Under the pieces are notes generated by a model. That model was not told the DNA's origin, did not search any database, and saw only the letters and a program-made list of their open reading frames with translations. A stretch of 64,000 nt of DNA from Halichoerus grypus (Eukaryota > Chordata > Mammalia > Carnivora > Phocidae). This document shows positions 21,280 through 32,179 of the stretch, in pieces (position 1 is the stretch's first letter; each line of letters opens with the position of its first letter). Location: positions 65,063,850 through 65,127,849 of the forward strand of contig NC_135714.1 of assembly GCF_964656455.1 (NCBI RefSeq). The letters run 5' to 3'. Made by a program: the position numbers and the translations under genes.

Positions 21280-22115
21280 TATGTAAGAAGATGGTAAGAC
21301 TCTATCCTCAAAGACATTGTAGTTTAATAGGAAAGAGAAGACAGGGATAGAAATATAATAATTCTAAGAAGTCTATGGGAGTGTACTACAAAGGAAGCAC
21401 TGAAGGGTAGCAGAACATACCAACCCAAGATATGCTGCTTGGTAAACTGATTATTTTGAGCTGTAGGCACTTGAAAAAGAGCAAATGCAGGGAGAGGCTT
21501 TCTCTGAACTTCCTTTAACTGCCTAGAGACAGATCCTCCAAAAGGAACTCAATTGTCACAGATCTCCTCCTGGCGACTTTCATCAACCGGGGGGATTAGT
21601 TTTTGTCCCAAAAAAGGAGACTAGACATTGACACTACACCCACACAAACCTCATAACAAACTGTCCTACCTCCCATCTACCTCCCATCTATTCCTTGAAG
21701 GGATCACTCATCTTTCCCTAAGATCATTTACTCTCCCCTAAGAGGTCTATATATCCTGCCCTTTACCCTATTAAGACGGTATTTAAAACTAAATTCTAAG
21801 CCTCCTCGGGGAGTTAACTCATTTTTCTCTGGGTATTGCCCATGATGTTTACAAGCATCATATATGTTAATAAATGTCTGTTTTTCTCTTGTTAACTTGT
21901 ATTTTATTACAGGGATCTCAGCTAAGAACTCAGAAGGGAGAGGGACAATTATTTTTGCTCCCTTACAATACCAAGATCTACAGCAGCAGAAAGCAGAAAG
22001 CCACACGCTGGATTGAGGGCATATGGACATAAAGCCAAACATAGCATTTGAGCTGGGCCTTGGACAGCAGGTGGGTTCTGAGGCAGAAGTGTGAGAGAAA
22101 AGAGCATGAGAAGCA
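21280..22115 (-). mobile_element. L2 LINE fragment, minus orientation, split by an LTR
   Basis: The left part resembles the L2 internal 3' region in reverse (AGACTCTATCCTCAAAGACA, then GGGAGTGTACTACAAAGGAA). The right part, after the LTR, continues with GCATTTGAGCTGGGCCTTGG. Both are diverged. The LTR at 21422-21967 with its 5-bp duplication explains the split. Confidence 0.5.
21422..21967 (+). mobile_element. Solo LTR of an endogenous retrovirus (ERVL/MaLR-like)
   Basis: A 546-bp segment has an LTR layout: a TATA-like GTCTATATATCC near 21747, AATAAA at 21872 in TTAATAAATGTCTGTTTTTC, a T-rich stretch, then CAGGGATCTCAGCTAAGAAC and an end in CTTACA. The 5-bp ATACC occurs on both sides (21417-21421 and 21968-21972), which fits ERVL-class integration. 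The first bases are not the expected TG, so the left end has mutated or is off by a few bases. No gag, pol or env sequence adjoins it. I cannot name the family. Confidence 0.65.
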
Positions 22116-22588
22116 GGACTGAGCTCAGAATACCCTGTACCCTCCCCCCATAGCTTCCTCTCCCATCCCCCTTCCCATCCTCACCAGGCTCCTCCTCAAG
22201 AAGATGTCTTATGATCAGTCCCTCAGCAGGTCTTGCCCAGGTGCTTCTCCCAACGCAGCAGGTATCCCTCACATTACAATGACCATTTGTTCATCCGAGT
22301 CCCTCACTGGGCCAACAATGCTCCTTAACATCCCGACATGGATCAATGACTTCTCAGTCATCTTCTCAGTGTCACCAATTTGTTGCTAATACTCATTAAA
22401 ATCCCAAACTTTCCCCCTTTTTCGGCGTTTTAGAGAATATTCCAAGTAGTCCCACGATAACTTCCCTCACCACTTATCTCACGCTGTGTTTACTTGGCTG
22501 GGAGAGAAAAGGAACCTACGTGAGGATTTAGACCATTGTTCAAACCTCCCAATACCCCATTTATACCGTGCTTCTGATGTTGCTGAAC
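22116..22588. other. Unassigned single-copy sequence
   Basis: Mixed composition; the short frames have no domain and no repeat is recognised. Confidence 0.35.
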
Positions 22589-22779
22589 TTTTTTTTTTTT
22601 TTTTTTTTTTTGACAGAGAGAGACACAGCGAGAGAGGGAACACAAGCAGGGGGAGTGGGAGAGGGAGAAGCAGGCTTCCCGCCGAGCAGGGAGCCCGACG
22701 CGGGGCTCGATCCCAGGACCCCGGGATCATGACCTGAGCCGAAGGCAGATGCTTAACGACTGAGCCACCCAGGTGCCCC
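22589..22779 (-). mobile_element. Young arctoid-type CAN SINE, minus orientation
   Basis: A run of about 23 T is followed directly by GACAGAGAGAGACACAGCGA, GAACACAAGCAGGGGGAGTG, CTTCCCGCCGAGCAGGGAGC and GGGATCATGACCTGAGCCGA, ending GACTGAGCCACCCAGGTGCC. Several CpG survive in the body, which indicates youth. The usual AAAGATTTTATTTATTTA is absent, and I found no clear target duplication. This subfamily is the main reason for placing the source outside dogs and cats. Confidence 0.9.
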
Positions 22780-23714
22780 AGGCAAGACATTTCTTAGTGG
22801 AGTAGGAAATAGACGCACTCATGCCGGAATTTGGATAGTGATATTCAAAATCTTGAACAACCCATGAGGTGTGGGCAGTGACCAGTCAGAACACACACTG
22901 GTATTGCAGAAGCATGATCCTAGAGTCTCTTCCCTGGAGCCCCTGTGCTAAATAATAACCTTTATTTATTAGAATGAGCAGAAGTCTGGAAGATCTTAAA
23001 GAAGAAGCCAGACAGCCAGGGCCACGGGGGCTGCTTGAGGGCTCAGAGAAGCTGTCATTTGCCCACCCGCACAGAAGTATTGCAAGACATTTAACCACTG
23101 GACAGGCTGTACCATTGTGTACCCAGTGAACCTCAGCTCTGCCAGCTGGAGAAGAGCACGGGAACAACATTGAGAAAAGAAAACGCTCAGATTTCATGTG
23201 TGCTAAGACCCTAGCAGGGATTCTTAAAATGTATTCCATGAGAAAATGTAGCCCGTACGATATTTCTAGATGTTCCAAGAGAGTTGCTAAGGTCAGGTAA
23301 GATTCAGAAATACCGTGCACATGACACTCCTCTTATATCCCGTAATACATTAGTGAATTACAAGTCCTTGGGTGTAGAAAACGCCTGAAGTCTGTTCAGC
23401 CCAAGTATTTAATAAACTTGTTTCCCTGAGGGGATCCCTTTGTCATGAAATGATTTAGCTTTTGAAGGAGGTTAATGTTCTACACTACAACGTTTGGGAA
23501 ATATCATCCAAAACCTCCTCTCCACATTTAAATATACCCAGGTGGGTGAGTTCTCACAGACAGCTCACCACTGATGTATAAGGCCAGATTTGTCCTGATG
23601 CCATTATTTCCAGAAGATTTCTCTTATACTTTATTTCAGAGGCTCAGGAGTCTTGACCATTTGCTTGCTTGTTTCCAACACCCAGGAAAGTCCTCAAATA
23701 CTAACCCATAGTGA
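22780..23714. other. Unassigned single-copy sequence
   Basis: I recognise no gene or repeat. The 144-codon minus-strand frame at 22886-23320 has no known domain and no start or splice context that I would trust. Confidence 0.35.
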
Positions 23715-24068
23715 CCATGGGTCAGCAAATGTTATCTATAAAGAGCAGAAAGTTGGGACGCCTGGAGGGCTCAGTCAGTGGAGCATGCAACTCTCAATCC
23801 TGGAGTTGTGAGTTTGAGCCCCACGTTGGGTGTAGAGATTACTAAAAAAGAAAACCTTAAAAAACAAACAAACAAAAAGTAAAGAGCAGAAAGCTAATAT
23901 CTTCAGTTTTGTGTACTGTCATGACTTCTTGACTTTGCAGTTATAACTTAAAAGCAGCCAGAGATACCATGTAAATGAATAAGCATGGCTGTGTTCCAAT
24001 AAAACTTTATTTACAAAAATAGGCAAAGGGACAGATATGCCCTGTGGTCCACAGTTTGCCAAGCCCTG
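23715..24068 (+). mobile_element. hAT-Charlie MITE split by a SINE
   Basis: The left end CCATGGGTCAGCAAATGTTA and right part GCATGGCTGTGTTCCAATAA, AACTTTATTTACAAAAATAG, then CACAGTTTGCCAAGCCCTG follow the element whose consensus begins caggggtcggcaaact and ends agtttgccgacccctg. The ends are imperfect inverted repeats. A CAN SINE (23753-23879) interrupts it. A related copy lies at 57736-58010. There is no transposase. Confidence 0.75.
23753..23879 (+). mobile_element. Old-type CAN SINE inside a hAT element
   Basis: GGGACGCCTGGAGGGCTCAG, CAATCCTGGAGTTGTGAGTT and GTAGAGATTACTAAAAAAGA form the short CAN SINE type. A perfect 14-bp target duplication TAAAGAGCAGAAAG lies at 23739-23752 and 23880-23893, within hAT sequence. 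Confidence 0.95.
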
Positions 24069-24674
24069 AAGTGGGCTGAAAAAATGGTAACCTCCTCAGC
24101 CTCTGTTCTTTTGGCTTCAGAATGATCTTTGATCTATTTGTGTCTTATGAAAGAAACTAGATATCAAAGATCAATTAAGATTTAAAAATTAATAGAGATA
24201 AATTAACGGAACAAGTCCTTGTTGCTTTTCAAATCTATAAGAAGGAATGAAGGTGGGGTATAGAGGGCAAGGAAATTACAAATAGCAATGTAAACCATGC
24301 ACCGGGGAGTACAAGTAGGAAAGACCTTTCACTGAGCTCCCTGAGATATTTAAAATTAGCCTCACTTCAGCTACTTCCATGAAACATTTTGGGACTAAAA
24401 GCCTAATGACAATTTTCTGGCTGAGAATCAAGTAGCTGTCACTTCAGTGTTCCTGCTGTTTGCTACTATTTTCATTTGATAAGCAGAACCTTCTACGTGG
24501 GCCTAGATTTGAGGCAAGATCATCAGTGATTCATGGTTTAGAGACAAGAGGCCCCCATCTCCAGGTTGTTCGGGGTTCCTTGGCCGATGTGTTGTAGATG
24601 TTTTCAATTAGGTGAAAAACAAAACCTCCACAGAGTATGGCTTTAACCCAAATAAAATCTCCCCTTGAATATAA
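24069..24674. other. Unassigned single-copy sequence
   Basis: I recognise no gene or repeat in this stretch. Confidence 0.35.
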
Positions 24675-24717
24675 TCTCCCTCTCTCTCCCCTTCCCTCTC
24701 TTACTCTCTCTCGCAAT

Positions 24718-24759
<42 letters not shown>
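24675..24759. repeat. CT-rich tract and (TG)n microsatellite
   Basis: A pyrimidine-rich stretch (TCCCTCTCTCTCCCCTTCCC) passes into about 39 bp of uninterrupted TG at 24721-24759. A composite microsatellite of this kind is probably polymorphic. Confidence 0.95.
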
Positions 24760-24764
<5 letters not shown>

Positions 24765-27480
24765 GGTTGAGACAGCTGCATTACAGGTGGTATCCTAGGC
24801 AGTAAATAATATGGCTTTTATAGATGGCTTGAGACATACAGTCTCAGAACAATTAATTTTACCACTACACATTTGACCTAAGAGCACTTTTTATCACAGC
24901 AGGAACTCCTTATCAAATTCTCAGGCGCAGGTGCCCCATAAACACTTTGGAGGCAAACGGACCTCATGGCTGAAGTGGGTCGTAACTTGAGAAGGGAGTA
25001 AGAGGTGGCCTGGGAAGATGGCGAAACATGAAACACTGACCTCAGCTCAAAAATGCAAACCAGACTCGTCAACCCTGCCCTTCTGTGAATCTGTACATCC
25101 CTCATCCACTCATTGTGCTAGCAAACCTGGGGAATTAGGAAGTCAGCCATCACGGGGAAAGTTTTGCTTTGTTGTCAGAAGGCAGGCATGCTCATGTAGT
25201 TACAAGTAACTATATTTGTATTTCAAAAGTATTGACAAAAATTACCAAGTGGAGGACAAGGAGGTCATCCTAGCAAATCAGGGCTACGGAGTGCTCACCA
25301 ATGCAACTAGCCAACAAGAAGGTTTCACAGAAAAAAAAAACGCATATGATGAAATATATATATATATACATATATGTATTTAAATAGTCATCTGGCTCTG
25401 TTACTAGAAATGATTTTTCTTATTTATTCATAGATTAATGAATTTTATCTCCAGAAAACTGCTAGTCTAATATTTTCTACTTGATTAGCTAAACAAAGAT
25501 TTACTCAACCCAGACATACAATCTGCAAATTAGAGATTCCACCAGAATTTATATTTCAGAGTTTTGTTGTTGTTATTTGTTTGTTTTTTCCATCAAATGG
25601 CTGCTGGGGCATGACATTTTTGTTAAAAAACAAAACCAAGGGGGGAAAACTATTACAAATATTTTTGAGACCCATCAAAATCCTAACACTTTTCCAAGTT
25701 CAACAAATAATTTTTGGTGGGCGAACAGCCCTAATGACATCTAAATGAATAAATCATTACTCTTAAGACAAAGGTGCAGAAACATTCATTTACTGACCAT
25801 CCAGGAGGCTCTCCTGGGCCAGCGGTCCTTATCTACTGGGAGAGAAAAAACATGGGAAGGACAGGGAAAAGCATAAAATGAGAAGAACCTGACAAAAATT
25901 ACTCTTTAAATCTGAGCCCACATGTAAGTTTCATGTGGAATCACAAATTTATAGACTTAAAATTTCCTTTTCTGCTTAAAAATGGTAAAGAGAGTATAAT
26001 TACTTCTCTACATCTCTTACTTAAACCCTTTTTTATTACTCTTTTTTTTTTTTAATCCATCACATCATTATCAATAAGATTGTTTCTTCCTGAGCAGAGG
26101 ATCCTGACTTCGGGTGACTGGGGGCCTGATCTCAGGGGAAGAATTAAGTGGTTGACATAGGATACACATGACATCGACACATAACTAATTAGAAATAATT
26201 AGGAAGACAAAATCTCTGACGCAGCTTTAACCTTAGTCTCTTTCTAGGAAAATTTTATTCTTTCTTTAAAGTCTAGAAGGCCTATTTCAAGTACTATTTC
26301 ATTACTTTTTTCAAAAGTCTGAAATGTTTGGCCCCTCCTAAGTTTCCCAAAGATGGCTTCTCTTTCGAAGAGCAGAGCGTTACACACGTTATCTTTTAAG
26401 GAATAACCATCAGTAAGATAAAAAGGGCAGAATATTTTTTCTTTGAATTTAATTGTAATCTGCCTTTTCCCCCACAAATAAATAAGAAGGAATCATATGT
26501 TCAAAAGGACCATAAATATGAGAATCTTCTAATTTATTTGATCAGAAGCCAAAAATACTTGCATGTCTGCCGTGTGTGTGGAGGTAACTGAATACTGCAG
26601 ATACACAGATTTACGATTCAATTCTACAGATGTTAGCTGGAGAAATAAACCACTCTCCATTGAACTATGAATTCATGAGAACACCCCATAAATTTTTTTA
26701 ATTTTAAAAAAGTAATGGTGAGACTCCAACTCTGTGTCCATTACACTTGAAGAGCTGGGACGAAGAATAGGCTGAGGAGGTCTCCTGAGGCAGAAAGCAC
26801 ATCCCTTAAACATGGCTCCCCTCCACTCATCTGAGGAAGCCACAGAACCTTCTCTTCTCCTACCTGCCCTCTATATCTTTCTGTCCACTTGAAGAGCTTT
26901 CCCAGTTTCCCTGTGTTTCTTCTATCTCCCAGATAATCAGAGAAGCTTTCCCCAGGCGTTCTAGGGATGTGCTGGGACCACCTTCTATCTGCTCATGTGA
27001 GCCAAATCTGTGGACCTCTTCTCAATTCCATGTTCAATGACATCACACTGTAGCTAGAGATTAGTCATGGTGAGAGGAATTTACATCATGGAAATTGGCA
27101 AATGCTATAGATCAGGGTTGTTTTTCTCTCTGGAGATGTAACCAGTTGTTAAACATATACCAGCACACCAGTGCCCTGGACACATCTCTGCTCTTTCTCT
27201 CTCCCCTTCTCCCGGATCAAACCCCATCCGCAAATAACCACACACTTGAAATACTCCAATAAACTAATTTGCTCCGTTATTAGTGGGGAAAGAAATATTT
27301 AATGTACTACCACTGTCAAGCATATGTTGAACAGCATTCAATGGTAATGGCTTCACCTAAAGCAAAGAGTTTATATCATTGAGGTCTGAGTATTGATGAG
27401 AGATAGTGCTTTTGTTTAGGACAAACGTCTCAGCATTCTTCAAGTCATACCATAAAGGCAGCTAGTGACTCTGCATAAAG
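24760..27480. other. Long stretch with no recognised repeat
   Basis: About 2.7 kb of mainly AT-rich sequence without a CAN SINE, L1 or LTR that I can see. It includes an AT-alternating block at 25353-25378 and short T- and A-runs. The small frames show no domain. No exon is supported. Confidence 0.35.
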
Positions 27481-27492
27481 CAAGTGTTAACA

Positions 27493-27705
27493 TTACGCAT
27501 CTGGGTGGCTCGGTCAGTTAAGCATCTGCCTTGCACTCAGTTCATGATCTCGGGGTCCTGGGATCGAGCCCCGCATCGGGCTCCCTGCTTGGCAGGAAGC
27601 CTGCTTCTCCCTCTCCCTCTGTCCCTTCCCCCCTCTCACCTTCTCCCCCTCTTGTACTCTCTCTCTCTCAAATAAATAAAATCTTAAAAAAACAAAAAAC
27701 AAAAA
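27493..27705 (+). mobile_element. CAN SINE, plus orientation
   Basis: Head TTACGCATCTGGGTGGCTCG, CAGTTCATGATCTCGGGGTC, GGGATCGAGCCCCGCATCGG, a CT-rich tract and an AAATAAATAAAATC tail. The 12-bp duplication CAAGTGTTAACA / CAAGTGTTGACA (one mismatch) lies at 27481-27492 and 27706-27717. Confidence 0.95.
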
Positions 27706-27717
27706 CAAGTGTTGACA

Positions 27718-28560
27718 AAGGATGATGAAGGCAGAGTGGGGGAATAGAGAGTCCTCTGGACTGGATAGAGAGTCCTCTGTCAATTGGCAGGCAGAAACAG
27801 TCTTGTCGAGACAAAAGAGAGAAGCTAATTTTTAAATAAAGATCTTGTTATCATAGGGGGAAGAGTACAGAAATAAAGTTGTTTCTTGGGTGTTGTCCAT
27901 CTTATAATCAATAATCTTTTTCTTTTGAAAACATAGTTATTCCAACATTGGATTGTTACCATATTTCATTTAATCTAAGTTACCATTGGTTACAAAACAT
28001 ACCATCGCATTATATACCACTAAGAAAGGAGATAAAATTGCTACCAATTAAATTATGACTCAAACTTTTATTTGGAATTTTTCTCTTTATATTTTTTAAA
28101 AAGTTCTTTCTGGTTTGTTTAAACAGATTTTATCATATATTACTCTTGTACAGAAATAGCTATGCAAAAGAAACAGGTGACATAATTTGCAAATTTCCTT
28201 CTCTTTCAGAACTGACTTTTTTGAATCACTTTTTGATTGAGAGTCGTCAAAGTCTGTGTTACACACAATATTGCTGCATTTTTTAAAGGAGTACAATACC
28301 GGTCTGAGCATCTGTCTCCAAGCTGCTCTCACCCTGGCCACAGGCGGTGATGGACACGTTCAGGCTGGCCAGGCACCTGGCTTGCTGACGGCATCGCATC
28401 CCAATTTCAGAGACTATAAGTTTGGCAGAGATGGGTAGAGGCTGTGGAGTACATCTTAGAGTCACTGAAATATGATCAGTAGGCTCTCAGGTGTAGACTC
28501 CATACCTGGGGTCTAAGCCCAGGGGAGATGGCCCTTCTCTGGGGTCTTTTGCCTGTCTTT
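27718..28560. other. Unassigned single-copy sequence
   Basis: I see no gene or recognised repeat. A direct repeat GAGAGTCCTCTG occurs at 27747-27758 and 27767-27778. Confidence 0.35.
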
Positions 28561-28564
28561 TGTT

Positions 28565-28745
28565 CCAACTAAAGTTGACTGCACGCTAGAATCACCTGGC
28601 AGTTTTTAAAATTATCCTACCCCAATTAAATCAGAAGTTCTGAATTAAAAAAAGATAAGCAACCAACCAAACAAACAGAAAACCTCTCCAGGCAATTATA
28701 ATGTTCAGTTATTTTTGAGAAGTGCTGAGCCGCATCTTCCAAAAT
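28565..28745 (+). mobile_element. MER5-like hAT-Charlie MITE
   Basis: TGCACGCTAGAATCACCTGG, CAGTTTTTAAAATTATCCTA, then CCCCAATTAAATCAGAAGTT correspond to the first half of MER5A. The second half is decayed, with an inserted A-rich block. Confidence 0.55.
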
Positions 28746-29872
28746 CCCATACACTACATTTTCTCCTTATAAACTTTATTACATACAGTATACAAAAAAA
28801 GTAATGTTCTCTGCATTATCTGGGTTTCCTCAGGTTAACTTGTCAAGAAGTTGTCAGGGCAGAAATAAGTTATAGCTGCTTTTTTTTTTTTTTTTTGACA
28901 TTTTCCCCCGTTAGGCTGAAAATCTTATCTCATAATTCATCTAATTTGGTTTCATATTGATGATTTTCCTTCACTATTGCAGATCTGCTTAGTGCAAGTT
29001 TCTAAAACTAATAATTCTTCATCCTTTAAGTGGTATATTCTTAAAATTTATTTTAAATATTTGAAAAACACTTAAATATCATTTTGATAGAAATTCTGCA
29101 CACACACACACATATAAAATGGATCTGGAAGCATGAACCAAAAAAATGGAAACATTGTTATCTTTGAGGAGGAACACTGGGTGGTGTAGGATCAAGAAAT
29201 GAAGGGGATTTTTCATACCCGTTCATATCTTTTGAATGTTTAATCCTATAAATGCATTGCTTTTAAAAGAAAGAACCACCATTTAAGAAATAAATAAGAT
29301 CCCCTTGTAGATAATTTTGCACTTCTGGGTTTTGTGGCCACCTGTGGCTCAAACATTCTGCTCTCACCCACATAGAAGGAAGCTCATCAACAGCTTCATG
29401 ATGACCAAATAAGGCATAATAAAATAATTTGGGGAGTAATTTATTTCTTAGTTCATGAAATCATTGTGTGTATGACATGGACACATTAAGCTTTTCCTGA
29501 GTCTACTCACCAATACCAAAGTCAGAATCTCGTTAAAACACAAAGGCATCAACTAGAGGATGGATATGTTAGTGGGAGCAAAAGGGGATTACCAACAGAA
29601 CTCTATAGATGAATATGCTCTTCTTCCCATAACCCCCTTTTTCTTTCCTTCTGCATAGTAAGCTCTCTGCATTCTTTGCTCCCACATGAATGGCCTGGCC
29701 AGACTGAGACCAAGGACACCTTATGATCAGGGGTTCCCTAAACTGAGAAAGCAAGAAGCATGGATCCCAGAGGAAAGCAGGTGGTGCAAATCTCTCATAT
29801 GCCCCTCATATGTCACATCTTGAGGGCAAAGACCAAGACTACTTCCCTAACTGGAACCTACCATGGATAAAA
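28746..29872. other. Unassigned sequence with a possible ancient repeat
   Basis: Mostly AT-rich. GAAACATTGTTATCTTTGAG, GAACACTGGGTGGTGTAGGA, then TGCATTGCTTTTAAAAGAAA at about 29150-29275 recalls the same old repeat as 18120-18270 in the opposite sense; this is weak. A T-run occurs at 28881-28898 and (CA)n at 29099-29111. Confidence 0.3.
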
Positions 29873-29885
29873 CTTGCTTATTCAG

Positions 29886-30073
29886 GGGTTCCGGGGTGGC
29901 TCAGTTGTTAAGCATCTGCCTTCAGCTCAGGTCATAATCCCAGGGTCCTGGGATCAAGCCCCACATTGGGCTCCCAGCTCAGCGGGGAGTCTGCTTCTCC
30001 CTCTCCCTCTGTCCCCACTCGTGCTCTCTGCCTCTCTGGTCAAATAAATAAATAAAATCTTTAAAAAAAAAAT
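29886..30073 (+). mobile_element. CAN SINE, plus orientation
   Basis: GGGTTCCGGGGTGGCTCAGT, TCAGCTCAGGTCATAATCCC, GGGATCAAGCCCCACATTGG, a CT-rich tract and CAAATAAATAAATAAAATC tail. The target duplication CTTGCTTATTCAG / CTTACTTATTCAG (one mismatch) lies at 29873-29885 and 30074-30086. Confidence 0.95.
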
Positions 30074-30089
30074 CTTACTTATTCAGTGT

Positions 30090-30590
30090 TCCCAGAATGT
30101 ATCATTTCCACTTTTCCAACTTTGCTTACTTTGATCATTTCTCCCAGCTGGAATAACTTTTCCCATCTTCCTCCTTTCCCAAAGTCCATCATCCTTCAAA
30201 ACCCACATCAAGTCCTCTCTTGCTCAAGGAGCCTGTACAAATCAGCCCTGCCCCACCCAAGGAACTGGGGAGGCCTCCAGGACTGCAAGCTCAGGACTAA
30301 GGGTCCGCGGCAATCATCGATCACTGGCTGTGGTGTAGAGGTGTTCCCCAACCATCCTGGCTCTTTGGGCCAGAGTGTGTACTGACTGGGACACTGAAGG
30401 AGCGGGGAGGCAGGAAAACAGAGCTGAAGTAGGGCCATTTTCAAGCCATTGCCTGCTCCACCATTCCTCCCTCCTCTAAATTCATAGAATGTATTGTCTA
30501 TTTAGTCCTTTGTCACTTAACCTAGATTTGCATATTCAGAGCTCCTAGCACACAGAAGACAATAATATTAATTGGATGATTGAGCTGTCT
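30090..30590 (+). mobile_element. CR1-family L2/L3 LINE 3' fragment
   Basis: CCCAGCTGGAATAACTTTTC, CATCATCCTTCAAAACCCAC, CAAGTCCTCTCTTGCTCAAG, then GAATGTATTGTCTATTTAGT and GAGCTCCTAGCACACAGAAG follow the CR1-type (L2/L3) 3' consensus. The middle (about 30260-30450) does not fit and may be an unrecognised insertion. The 99-codon plus frame across it is not supported as a gene. Confidence 0.55.
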
Positions 30591-31230
30591 CTTTTTCTTA
30601 AGAAAACCCCTTTTAAGTGTTTTTTATTTTTTTTCTTTTACTGGCAGTTTATTTGTGTCCTTTTGGATTGTTGAGTTTACCTAAGAAGAAGTGATTTCCC
30701 TATTTCTGAACAGGTTATGTTACTACTTTAAAGGCAAGGAGGGACTATTTCTGAAAGAGCAGAGAGGTGTCTGGGTGAGGGGCCGAGGCCTGTGTGACCC
30801 TAGCCTGGCTGTGTGGTTTTTGCCCTCCTGCCATTAAAGCCTGGAGCTGGCAGTTGCTCTCCAGAAGGACACGCGTAGAGCGAAGGTGGGAGCCGGCACA
30901 TCCTGAGCAGCACAAAGCGCCTGGAAACCGACTGTGGCCATCAAGGCCTCGGCTTACTCTGCCTTTTGGTTTGCAGTTCCATTTGTCTATGTAAAACGCA
31001 AACATTAAACCCTGATGATGACTCATGGGCTGTTAGTGAGCTTATTTAATGGCTTCTCATTACTCTAGACTAATTCTAAACACGTCTAGAAACTTGTATT
31101 AAATTTTCACCACTTCACAAAGCTGGCTGAATATGTCCACTAAAAAACCAGGATTCAGTTAAATTCAACAAGTAACCATTGTATATCCCAATACATCTCT
31201 ATTAGGTACACGATAAATAAATATTTCCAT
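30591..31230. other. Unassigned single-copy sequence
   Basis: I recognise no gene or repeat. A GC-richer part at 30770-30960 carries overlapping frames on both strands (66 and 93 codons) without a domain. Confidence 0.35.
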
Positions 31231-31450
31231 TTCTGAGCTTTTATTATGGACCACAGTCTGGGCTGAGCATTTGACCTATATTATCTCATTTAATTGTTAT
31301 GATGCTTCTATAGTAACTTTTTATCCTCATTTTCCATTGAAGAAACTGAGGCAGGGGGATTAAGGGATTTTTTTCAGGGCCATATAGCTATTAAAGGGCA
31401 GGGTTCCGATGACACCAGTCCGACTCTAAGCTTGGGCTCTTACCTCCTTT
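31231..31450 (+). mobile_element. MIR SINE
   Basis: TTATTATGGACCACAGTCTG, TTATCTCATTTAATTGTTAT, TATCCTCATTTTCCATTGAA, then GAAACTGAGGCAGGGGGATT and GCCATATAGCTATTAAAGGG match MIR over nearly its whole length. Confidence 0.85.
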
Positions 31451-31910
31451 GTCATACTCTCCTCTCCTGCTTGTGTCTAGTGCACTGGTTGAGGAATCCA
31501 GAATTTGAACTCAGACTCCTTAGGTCTGGCTTTAGATTCAGGCAGTTCCCTGTGACCTCCGACCCAGGAACTAGTCAAGAGTCAGCTAATTCAATTTTCC
31601 TTGACCTCACCTTTTCTAATTGATGCTACCAACATTTAACCTCCATGACTATTTAATAAAATTGTCCTGAAAGACATTAGATTCCAGCAGGGGACTCCCT
31701 AGACCATAAACATCAAGCCCCTATTTGTATAGGAGCACCCACTACAATGGGAGGAGGGCGGGGGTCACAGAAGCAGCTCCCTTTCTGTGACCTCCCCTCA
31801 CCGGAGCCCAGTGCCTCAGTTCAACTGAGGTAAGATTAGAATGTCTGTGAAAGAATTTCACTACAAAACAACCGTGGGAGAATGACCAGAGCTAAGAAAG
31901 GAAAACCCCA
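31451..31910. other. Unassigned single-copy sequence
   Basis: I recognise no gene or repeat beyond possible MIR-like traces near 31490-31520. Confidence 0.3.
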
Positions 31911-32112
31911 GGGGCACCTGGGTGGTTCAGTCGCTTAAGCGTTTGACTCCTGATTTCGGCTCAGGTCATGATCTCAAGGTCATGAGATGGAACCCTGTGT
32001 CGTGTTGGGGCTCCGCACTCAGCGGGGAGTCTGCTTGAAGATTCTGTCACCCCTCTCCTTCTGTCCCCACCCCTGCTCACTCTCTCTCTCAAATAAATAA
32101 ACAGATCTTAAA
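31911..32112 (+). mobile_element. CAN SINE, plus orientation
   Basis: GGGGCACCTGGGTGGTTCAG, TCGGCTCAGGTCATGATCTC, CGCACTCAGCGGGGAGTCTG, a CT-rich tract and CAAATAAATAAACAGATCTT. The A-rich tail has grown into a GGAA microsatellite. A target duplication is not certain. Confidence 0.93.
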
Positions 32113-32179
32113 AAAAGAAAAAAAAGAAAAGGAAGGAAGGAGGAAAGAGAGGAAGGAAGGAAGGAGGGAAGGAAGGAAA
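32113..32179. repeat. (GGAA)n microsatellite at a SINE tail
   Basis: Purine-only sequence with repeated GGAAGGAAGG blocks and AGAAAAGG interruptions follows the SINE tail. GGAA arrays can bind ETS factors, but I have no evidence of function here. Confidence 0.9.

Noticed and set aside
22479..22790. 103-codon minus-strand frame
   Set aside because: Most of it is translated CAN SINE, including a lysine run from the poly-T.
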